Shown: positions 5,832 through 11,045 of the stretch, piece after piece
How the letters are laid out: every line of letters begins with the position of its first letter
How positions within the stretch are numbered: position 1 is the first letter of the stretch
Origin: CAYHWE01 sp964360445
Lineage (GTDB): Bacteria; Patescibacteriota; Patescibacteriia; Patescibacteriales; JAKAJF01
Reading direction: 5' to 3'
DNA: 13,230 bases
Assembly: GCA_964360445.1 (NCBI GenBank)
Contig: CAYHWE010000028.1
Location: forward strand, 1 to 13,230
Program-made: the position numbers and the translations under genes
Notes under the pieces: model-generated
Told to the model about the DNA's origin: nothing
What the model saw: the letters and a program-made list of their open reading frames with translations, nothing else
The model's database searches: none

Positions 5832-7973
5832 TTATTCCAAATGCACTCTCCTCTCCCAATCCCCGACCCTCTCTTTCAACTCCGGCCAACTATCCAGACT
5901 CGCGTCTTTCTCCACAATCTCCTCCGCTTTTTCTTTCGCCATTTTCATCAATCCATAATCGAATAAAGAAGCCATTTTCAATTCCGGAAAGCCCTTTTGC
6001 ATCGTGCCATACACCTCTCCCGGTCCGCGGAATTTCAGATCGATTTTTGCCAAAGCGATGCCGTCGCTATATTGCACTAAAGAGCCAAGCCTTTTCAACG
6101 TGTGCGCTGAATCGCTTTCCGTATAAAGCAAGCAATATGATTGATGTTCAGCCCGCCCTACTCTGCCGCGGAACTGGTGCAGTTGCGCCAAGCCGAACCG
6201 GTCCGCGCCCTCGATCATCATGATTGCCGCATTCGGCACATCAACACCGACTTCGATAACAGAGGTGGAAACCAAGATATCTATCTTATTCTCTAAAAAT
6301 TCTTTCATTATCTCTTCCTTTTCTTTCGCCTTCATACGGCCGTGCAGCATGCCGACTTTGAATTCCGGAAAAATATGTTTCGCGATTTTCTCAAACTCTT
6401 CTTTTACAGATTTCACCCCCAGCTTGTCGGACGGATCAATCAAAGGACAGACAATAAAAGCTTGGCGCCCTTTTTTGATTTCCGCATATACGAATCCATA
6501 CGACTTTTCGCGCTCTTCCGGCGTTACGACACGGGTCAAAATCTTCTTCCTATTCGCCGGCATCTGGTCAATGATCGATAAATCCAGATCGCCATACAAG
6601 GCCAAGGCCAAGCTGCGCGGAATCGGCGTTGCGGTCATTGATAATAAGTGCGGCACAAATTGTCTACTCTCCTTGCCAAGTGGAGGGCTGGGGTAGTGTC
6701 CTGACTTTTCCATCAAAGTTTTCCTCTGCTCAACCCCAAAGCGATGTTGTTCATCAACAATAACTAAAGCCAATCTTCTAAATCTAGTTTTTTCCTGCAA
6801 TAAAGCATGAGTGCCGACAATGATATCTGAATTCTGGATGATAAAATCGGAATCCGGTTTCAATTCCAAGCTTTCAATTTCCGAATTCAGTTTCTTCACA
6901 CTCCTTGTTATCAGCCCGATCCTGACTCCAGAATCCTTCAGCAATCTGCAAATCGAATTATAATGCTGCTGCGCCAAGATTTCCGTCGGCACCATCAAGG
7001 CCGCCTGTTTTTTATTCAATACCGCATTCAACATGGCAATCGTTGCCACAACCGTCTTGCCGCTTCCGACATCACCCTCTAAAAGTCTGGCCATCGGCGT
7101 TTCTTTCGCCATATCCTGCAAAATCTCCCAAGCGCATTTGCGCTGCGCGTCTGTCAGGCGGAAAGGCAGGCTTTGAATAAATTTTTTCGTTTCTTCTTCT
7201 TTGAATAAAATCGCTTCAGTCCTGCTTGACCGGATTGATTGTTTAATCAATTGCGCCTGCAACTGCACCAAAAATAACTCATCAAAAGACAGGCGCTTTT
7301 TTGCGCTCTGGATGTCATTTTCCGTTTTGGGAAAATGAATTTTAATAATGGATTCCGGCAAAGAAATTAATTTCAAATCCTTTATAATGTCTTGCGGCAG
7401 CCAATCCTTAACCTCTTCCGCGAGACCGATAACTTGTTTTACCAAAAATCTTATTTGTTTACTTGTAAGATTGGCGGTCAGCCGGTAACTCGGCACCAAC
7501 CCCTGCGTATGAATCTCGCTTTGCCCCTTCTCGGCCAACCCCCTTTCCAAAAGGGGTTTGGGGGGATTAGTGTTTTTCACCTTCTCATAAATCGGTGAAA
7601 TCATCGCGCCATCTTCGCCGATTTTTCCGGCCAAAGAAACCGCGTCACCAACTTTTAGGGTTTTTCCAATAAACGGCTGATTAAACCAAATCACCTTAAG
7701 GCTTTCAGTTTCGTCGCTGACTAAAGCTTCGGTTATATATATTCTCCGGCGCGGACTGCGCTTGTTTTGGATCAATTCAATTATGCCGACAACGTTCGCG
7801 TTTTGGCCCGGCTTTAAATCTTTGATCGGCGTGGCTGAAGAAAAATCATCATAACGGAAAGGGAAATAAAAAAGAAGGTCCCGGACAGTTCCAATGCCAA
7901 GAATTTTCAGTCTTTTTCCGGTCGCCGCTCCCACCCGGCTCATTTTCGCGATGTCAGCATCAAGCGTTAACAT
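5832..7973 (-). CDS. recG: ATP-dependent DNA helicase RecG
   Basis: 713 residues, slightly longer than the usual 680-700. RecG remodels stalled forks and Holliday junctions. Order: N-terminal wedge/OB domain ('FPFRYDDFS' near 37-45, the OB part to about 170); helicase lobe 1 with Walker A GDVGSGKT at 300-307, DEQH box at 407-410 and TATPIPR at 447-453; lobe 2 with 'STSVIEVGVDVPNA' near 569-582 and QFRGRVGR at 600-607; and a C-terminal 'GLAKIDLKFRGPGEVYGTMQKG'-type TRG region (seen here as IALAKIDLKFRGPGE). All motifs are intact. Two extra in-frame segments, about residues 136-148 and 424-440, look like translated palindromic repeats and account for the added length. No Shine-Dalgarno site precedes the ATG; an extended -10 sits only 6 nt upstream, so the mRNA may be leaderless. 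An internal Met11 is an alternative start. Confidence 0.96.
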   Translation of the reverse strand: MLTLDADIAKMSRVGAATGKRLKILGIGTVRDLLFYFPFRYDDFSSATPIKDLKPGQNANVVGIIELIQNKRSPRRRIYITEALVSDETESLKVIWFNQPFIGKTLKVGDAVSLAGKIGEDGAMISPIYEKVKNTNPPKPLLERGLAEKGQSEIHTQGLVPSYRLTANLTSKQIRFLVKQVIGLAEEVKDWLPQDIIKDLKLISLPESIIKIHFPKTENDIQSAKKRLSFDELFLVQLQAQLIKQSIRSSRTEAILFKEEETKKFIQSLPFRLTDAQRKCAWEILQDMAKETPMARLLEGDVGSGKTVVATIAMLNAVLNKKQAALMVPTEILAQQHYNSICRLLKDSGVRIGLITRSVKKLNSEIESLELKPDSDFIIQNSDIIVGTHALLQEKTRFRRLALVIVDEQHRFGVEQRKTLMEKSGHYPSPPLGKESRQFVPHLLSMTATPIPRSLALALYGDLDLSIIDQMPANRKKILTRVVTPEEREKSYGFVYAEIKKGRQAFIVCPLIDPSDKLGVKSVKEEFEKIAKHIFPEFKVGMLHGRMKAKEKEEIMKEFLENKIDILVSTSVIEVGVDVPNAAIMMIEGADRFGLAQLHQFRGRVGRAEHQSYCLLYTESDSAHTLKRLGSLVQYSDGIALAKIDLKFRGPGEVYGTMQKGFPELKMASLFDYGLMKMAKEKAEEIVEKDASLDSWPELKERVGDWERRVHLE
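6662..6700. repeat. Palindromic repeat element inserted in frame in recG (copy 2)
   Basis: Plus-strand core TCTCCTTGCCAAGTGGAGGG, followed by CTGGGGTAGTG, is an imperfect palindrome plus a G-rich tail, a form I recall as a dispersed repeat in bacterial genomes. It encodes about residues 424-440 of RecG (HYPSPPLGKESRQF), exactly between helicase motifs II and III, where other RecG proteins have a shorter linker before 'PHQLxMTATP'. Confidence 0.65.
7538..7568. repeat. Palindromic repeat element inserted in frame in recG (copy 1)
   Basis: Plus strand AACCCCCTTTCCAAAAGGGG followed by TTTGGGGGGATT. CCCCTTT (7540-7546) pairs with AAAGGGG (7550-7556). On the coding strand it reads AATCCCCCCAAACCCC... 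and encodes NPPKPLLERG (residues 136-145), a peptide typical of this kind of repeat. It lies in the wedge/OB domain just before 'LVPSYRLTANLTS', where RecG homologues have no such segment. Family assignment is from memory; no search was run. Confidence 0.7.
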
Positions 7974-7979
7974 GGCTTT

Positions 7980-7985
7980 ATTTTA
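7980..7985 (-). promoter_or_regulatory. Extended -10 of recG, possibly leaderless
   Basis: On the minus strand TGCTAAAAT gives an extended -10 (TAAAAT at 7980-7985), ending 6 nt before the recG ATG. Transcription would begin at or within a base or two of the ATG. The -35 is weak (TTTATG, 17-nt spacer). Confidence 0.4.
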
Positions 7986-8008
7986 GCATAAAAACAAGCC
8001 AACATAAA

Positions 8009-8037
8009 TTGACAATACGCGTGATTTCATATATAAA
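8009..8037 (+). promoter_or_regulatory. Near-consensus promoter of the DHS-like gene
   Basis: TTGACA (8009-8014), a 17-nt spacer, then TATAAA (8032-8037). This is the best sigma-70-type promoter in the window. Transcription would begin about 8044, leaving a leader of about 50 nt. Confidence 0.75.
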
Positions 8038-8082
8038 ATAAATGATTCGCTCGTTACACAATTTTAAAAATACAAAAAAACA

Positions 8083-8088
8083 AGGAGG
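8083..8088 (+). promoter_or_regulatory. Ribosome binding site of the DHS-like gene
   Basis: AAGGAGGA core ending 6-7 nt before the ATG at 8095. It is the strongest ribosome binding site in the window and fixes the start. Confidence 0.88.
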
Positions 8089-8094
8089 AAGCTA

Positions 8095-9174
8095 ATGAAA
8101 GGACATAAGGGCGATACAAAAAATTGCTACATGTCAGGCAGAAATATTTTTCCGCACAGATTACCCTTAAGGCCGACCTACAAGAACTTGATAAACTATT
8201 ACGCCAGCACATCCATCCAGGCCAGAAACATGGCGGATGGCGCTTTTCTTTTTGAGAGGATGGTCAATGAAGATGACACGATATGGCTCGGAATTGCCGG
8301 CGTTGGTATTGCCGGCGGCATGGGCGGCATTGTCATAGAGCTTATGGAAAGAGGCCAAATCGACGTCATCTGTTCTACCGGCGCTCAGGTCTACCATGAC
8401 CTGCATTTTGCTTTCGGGCTTCCGGTCAAGCAGGGCAGTCCGGATGTGGATGACAACGATCTGCGCGACAAAGGAGTAACCCGGATCTATGATATATACA
8501 TAGACGAGGAGAAAACCCTAAAAGCGCAGGATGAGATCATCCGGGATTTCTGCCGGACCCTCAAGAAAAGAAGGCTTTCCAGTCCTGACTTCAATTACGA
8601 GCTGGGCAAATATGTCCTTAAGCACGCCAAACATCCGGAGCGCTCTTTTGTGGCAATGGCGGCAAAATATGGAGTGCCGATATTCTGGGACTCTCCCTCC
8701 AACCATTCCATAGCGATGAATATCGCAGTCATGACACAGGAAGGGATTCGCATCACCATAGATGCGAATCTCGACGTGATAGAAAGCGCTGCCATCGTCT
8801 TCAACTCAAAGGCGACCGGCTTTGTCGAGCTCGGAGGAGGCGGTCCGAAGAACTTTATCCAGCAGACCAGTCCGACTGTCAGCCAGATATTCAAGATCCC
8901 CTTCGAAGGCGCCGACAGAGGCCTGCAGATAACAACCGACCAAGAAACTAACGCCGGACTATCTGGCTGCACTTTCAAGGAAGGCGTGTCCTGGGGAAAA
9001 TATAAAGATGCAACCAAAGGCCTTGTGCAGATCACCGGAGAATACTCGACCATTTTCCCTTTGATCGCGGGATATGTGATCGAAGTCTGCAATGTCCGCA
9101 CTTTCAAAAACATCATCGAGCATAAAAAAGAAATGCGAGATAAACTCGAGGCAGCTGCAAAAGCTGTAAAATAA
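8095..9174 (+). CDS. Deoxyhypusine synthase-like protein (DHS family)
   Basis: 359 residues. It belongs to the deoxyhypusine synthase family, NAD-dependent enzymes that move the aminobutyl group of spermidine. Visible: 'GIAGVGIAGGMGGIVIELMERGQIDVICSTGA' region near 62-93 (NAD site), 'PIFWDSPSNHSIAMNIA' near 200, 'GFVELGGGGPKNF' near 242-254, and SWGK with K302, matching the lysine that forms the covalent imine in human DHS (K329). At the position of the human active-site His288 there is N253. The GGGGPKNFIQQT form is what I recall for bacterial DHS-like proteins, some linked to homospermidine or other polyamine synthesis. Bacteria lack eIF5A, the hypusine substrate, so a polyamine product is more likely; the actual reaction is unknown. 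The gene is monocistronic with its own promoter, ribosome binding site and terminator. It looks intact and well expressed. Confidence 0.92.
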   Translation: MKGHKGDTKNCYMSGRNIFPHRLPLRPTYKNLINYYASTSIQARNMADGAFLFERMVNEDDTIWLGIAGVGIAGGMGGIVIELMERGQIDVICSTGAQVYHDLHFAFGLPVKQGSPDVDDNDLRDKGVTRIYDIYIDEEKTLKAQDEIIRDFCRTLKKRRLSSPDFNYELGKYVLKHAKHPERSFVAMAAKYGVPIFWDSPSNHSIAMNIAVMTQEGIRITIDANLDVIESAAIVFNSKATGFVELGGGGPKNFIQQTSPTVSQIFKIPFEGADRGLQITTDQETNAGLSGCTFKEGVSWGKYKDATKGLVQITGEYSTIFPLIAGYVIEVCNVRTFKNIIEHKKEMRDKLEAAAKAVK

Positions 9175-9175
9175 T

Positions 9176-9210
9176 AAAAAAGCGCCTGGCTCATAGCTAG
9201 GCGCTTTTTT
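9176..9210. terminator. Bidirectional intrinsic terminator after the DHS-like gene and tRNA-Arg
   Basis: AGCGCCTGGCT (9181-9191) pairs with AGCTAGGCGCT (9195-9205) with one G-U pair and a 3-nt loop. It is flanked by A6 on the left and T6 on the right, so it can stop transcription from both the plus-strand gene and the minus-strand tRNA. Confidence 0.9.
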
Positions 9211-9216
9211 CTTTTG

Positions 9217-9288
9217 TGCACTCGCTAGGAATCGAACCTAGATTACAAGATCCGCAATCTTGTGTCCTATCCATTGAACGACGAGTGC
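9217..9288 (-). tRNA. tRNA-Arg (anticodon GCG)
   Basis: A 72-nt cloverleaf: acceptor GCACTCG/CGAGTGC, D-stem GTTC/GGAC with G18G19 and A20, anticodon stem CAAGA/TCTTG with loop TTGCGGA (anticodon GCG at 9253-9255), 4-nt variable loop, T-arm CTAGG-TTCGAAT-CCTAG, discriminator A. C35, A20 and A73 agree with arginine identity. The GCG anticodon reads CGC and CGU. CCA is not encoded. The usual bacterial tRNA for this box is ACG (inosine). Confidence 0.93.
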
Positions 9289-9337
9289 GTAATAGCCCTT
9301 TAACAGTTAACTTTTACAATTTAACAAACAATCAGTT

Positions 9338-9370
9338 AAAAAATAAAATGTCCAATCACTTGGGCATTTT
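9338..9370 (-). terminator. Intrinsic terminator of the two-TM protein gene
   Basis: AAAATGTCCAA (9345-9355) pairs with TTGGGCATTTT (9360-9370) with one G-U pair and a 4-nt loop, about 20 nt after the stop of the minus-strand gene. A T-rich tract follows on that strand. Confidence 0.75.
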
Positions 9371-9390
9371 ACTATTCTCCTGATCAAATG

Positions 9391-9900
9391 CTAAAGTTTG
9401 AATAATTTTGCTAACCCTTCAGATAACGGCTCATTTGTCCTCTCTAAATCTTCTGGCAAATATTTTAGCAGATTTTCGCGTATTGGCAAGGGGTTCATAT
9501 TTATCAGCGGAATCGACAGTCTCGGCTTGACCGGATTTTTCAGCTCGAAATAGAGTTTTTTTATTCCATAATTCGGCTTATAAACGATGGCAAAATTCTT
9601 CAATTCATCATAGTCATAAAATCTGCTGCCGATAACGATGCCTTCGGTTGTCAAAAATACGCCGACAAAATCAGGCTCTTGCCCGTCATGGAGTATGACG
9701 ACCAGGCCGCCGACAATGACTATGACGGCAAACAAAAAATTAGCCGTAAAAAAAGCGTAAATAAGCAGGGCGATGGCGATAAACGCCGCCGCTACATACC
9801 AATTCTTGCCCCTTTCGTGCTTGTCATACTCCGGGACATTCCAGCTTACAACCTCCCTGCCGTAATCCATTGCCTGTTGTCGTTCCTCCATATTTTTCAT
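9391..9900 (-). CDS. Conserved-type two-TM membrane protein, unknown function
   Basis: 169 residues from ATG at 9900; an in-frame TTG at 9906 is an alternative start, and other ATGs lie at 9891 and 9870. A short charged N-terminus with 'VVSWNVPEYDKHERGKNWY' is followed by two adjacent membrane helices (about 35-52 and 54-71), then a cytoplasmic mixed alpha/beta domain of about 95 residues: 'LTTEGIVIGSRFYDYDELKNFAIVY' and 'KKLYFELKNPVKPRLSIPL'. The layout of two helices followed by a PH-like beta-rich domain resembles bacterial PH-domain membrane proteins, but I do not recognise a named family. It stands alone between two tRNA genes with its own promoter and terminator. No Shine-Dalgarno site precedes any of the candidate starts at a good distance. 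Confidence 0.8.
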   Translation of the reverse strand: MKNMEERQQAMDYGREVVSWNVPEYDKHERGKNWYVAAAFIAIALLIYAFFTANFLFAVIVIVGGLVVILHDGQEPDFVGVFLTTEGIVIGSRFYDYDELKNFAIVYKPNYGIKKLYFELKNPVKPRLSIPLINMNPLPIRENLLKYLPEDLERTNEPLSEGLAKLFKL

Positions 9901-9929
9901 TGACAATATCGCATATTTTAGATATATTG

Positions 9930-9957
9930 ATTATAGCATAAAAGAGGATAAAGACAA
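9930..9957 (-). promoter_or_regulatory. Promoter of the two-TM protein gene
   Basis: On the minus strand TTGTCT (9952-9957), 16-nt spacer, and extended -10 TGCTATAAT (TATAAT at 9930-9935). Predicted start near 9923, leaving only about 20 nt before the ATG at 9900. Confidence 0.6.
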
Positions 9958-10005
9958 ACAATCTTTATCTATTTTTAATTTGTAATTTTAATTCGTAGTT
10001 GATTT

Positions 10006-10095
10006 GGAGAGGTGGCTGAGCGGCTGAAAGCGGCACCGTGCTAAGGTGTTAAGGATGAAAGTCCTTCCAGGGTTCGAATCCCTGCCTCTCCGCCA
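10006..10095 (+). tRNA. tRNA-Ser (anticodon GCU)
   Basis: Class II tRNA of 90 nt including encoded CCA (10093-10095). Acceptor GGAGAGG/CCTCTCC with discriminator G, anticodon stem GCACC/GGTGT with loop GTGCTAA (anticodon GCT at 10040-10042), long variable arm around AAGGATGAAAGTCCTT, T-arm CAGGG-TTCGAAT-CCCTG. The long variable arm and G73 are serine identity features. It reads AGC and AGU. Confidence 0.96.
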
Positions 10096-10143
10096 AAATT
10101 GAAAATCCCTTATTTTGTGCTATTTTTTTAAAACAAAATTTGA

Positions 10144-10149
10144 TAAAAT
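10144..10149 (+). promoter_or_regulatory. Candidate extended -10 for the grpB-family gene
   Basis: TGATAAAAT gives an extended -10 (TAAAAT) 29 nt before the ATG at 10179. No good -35 lies at the right distance, so this is tentative. Read-through from tRNA-Ser is an alternative. Confidence 0.3.
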
Positions 10150-10178
10150 GAGTTGATCCGCAATGGATTCGAACTAAC

Positions 10179-10697
10179 ATGAAAGGCATAGAAAAGTATT
10201 CACTAGCATGGTCAAAGAAGTATGAACTTGAATCCGAAAAGATTAAAGCTATTTTGGGTGGTTGTATAAAAGATATCCAACATATCGGAAGCACTTCTAT
10301 TCCCGGAATGTTAGCAAAGCCATTGATTGATATTGGCGTTCTTACAGATACTATCGAAAATATAAATTTTTTTGTACAGAAATTAGAACTACTTGGGTAT
10401 TCGTATAGACCAGATATGTCATCCGTAGAGAGAATATTCTTTCGTAAGGGGAATCCGGTCGAATATCATTTATCAATTGCCTGCCCGAAACATACCTTTT
10501 GGAAACGGCAGATTGCTTTTAGGGATTATTTAAGAAAACATCCTGAATTTGTTGAAGAATATAATATACTTAAATTAAAGAGCGTAGAAGCGACTCTCGC
10601 AGAAGATTATTTTGATTTATCTCTAAGTAAAATTTATAATCAAGGAAAGGGAGACTTCGTGGACAAAATTCTAAAACTGGCAGAAATAGAAGGTTGA
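10179..10697 (+). CDS. GrpB-family protein (UPF0157), nucleotidyltransferase fold
   Basis: 172 residues, full length for the GrpB family (PF04229), a group with a nucleotidyltransferase-like fold and no firmly known substrate; in some bacteria the domain is fused to dephospho-CoA kinase. The family signature is 'HIGSTSIPGMLAKPLIDI' at 35-52, with 'VEYHLSIACPKHTFWKRQIAFRDYLRKHPE' downstream, containing the conserved histidine and the FRDYLR motif. Base composition is much more AT-rich than the neighbouring genes and codons favour A/T in third position, which suggests recent transfer. It lies directly 3' of tRNA-Ser, a common integration spot, though I found no repeated tRNA end further on. No Shine-Dalgarno site precedes the ATG. 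Confidence 0.92.
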   Translation: MKGIEKYSLAWSKKYELESEKIKAILGGCIKDIQHIGSTSIPGMLAKPLIDIGVLTDTIENINFFVQKLELLGYSYRPDMSSVERIFFRKGNPVEYHLSIACPKHTFWKRQIAFRDYLRKHPEFVEEYNILKLKSVEATLAEDYFDLSLSKIYNQGKGDFVDKILKLAEIEG

Positions 10698-10764
10698 TAA
10701 AAAAATATCATCATGAACTATATGTTTATTATTCTTATCAAAATAGTACAGGATACTGCATATA

Positions 10765-10959
10765 TCAATAAACCTTAACCGCAAAATTCGGCACATCAAA
10801 ACATTCTGGTTTTTCTTTATAAATCAGCCTTAATTTTCGCATAATCAAATCAAGATTTCTAATAGTTAGTCGTTTAATAGGCTCAAACTTCGGGACATCG
10901 CCACCGCCAAGCAGGTTCGCGTAGGCGGCATTCGCCACTCTGAAGCATAACTTCGGCAT
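10765..10959 (-). CDS. Small mosaic ORF, doubtful gene or remnant
   Basis: 64 codons from ATG at 10959, product unrecognised. The N-terminal third (MPKLCFRVANAAYANLLGGG) is encoded by GC-rich DNA of about 58% GC with self-complementary CCGCC (10904-10908)/GGCGG (10924-10928), while the rest ('RLTIRNLDLIMRKLRLIYKEK') is AT-rich and helical. The phrases ATGCCGAAGTT and ATGTCCCGAAGTTT flank the GC-rich part as an approximate direct repeat. It could be a repeat element fused to a remnant of an older gene, or a small real gene. There is no ribosome binding site. Apart from this ORF and the terminator at 10998-11033, the stretch 10698-11045 shows nothing I can identify. Confidence 0.3.
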   Translation of the reverse strand: MPKLCFRVANAAYANLLGGGDVPKFEPIKRLTIRNLDLIMRKLRLIYKEKPECFDVPNFAVKVY

Positions 10960-10997
10960 TATTCAATCTGTTAAAAAATTCGCGCAAACTACATCAT

Positions 10998-11033
10998 AAA
11001 AAAATACTCCGGAAAAATCCGGAGTATTTTTTT
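10998..11033. terminator. Bidirectional intrinsic terminator
   Basis: A7, then TACTCCGGA (11005-11013), loop AAAA, TCCGGAGTA (11018-11026), then T7. The stem is perfect, 16 bp counting the A/T tails. It ends 12 nt after the stop of the large minus-strand gene and also works in the plus direction. Confidence 0.92.
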
Positions 11034-11045
11034 ATGCAAGCTTTT

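Noticed and set aside
8595..9221. 208-codon minus-strand ORF opposite the DHS-like gene
   Set aside because: It is antisense to a strongly conserved enzyme gene with promoter, ribosome binding site and terminator, has no ribosome binding site of its own, and begins inside the tRNA-Arg region.
10096..10130. Terminator after tRNA-Ser
   Set aside because: The only pairing is a 5-bp AAAAT/ATTTT stem, too weak to call, although a T-run follows.
10150..10180. tRNA-like remnant or attachment site (GATCCGCAATGGATTCGAAC) before the GrpB-family gene
   Set aside because: It shares only about 10 bases with the tRNA-Arg antisense strand and part of a T-loop-like string, forms no arm, and no copy of the tRNA-Ser 3' end was found downstream.
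10049..10294. Minus-strand ORF ending in AERQGFEPWKDFHP
   Set aside because: The RQGFEPW phrase is the well-known false translation of the antisense strand of tRNA-Ser; the ORF overlaps that tRNA and the start of the GrpB-family gene.
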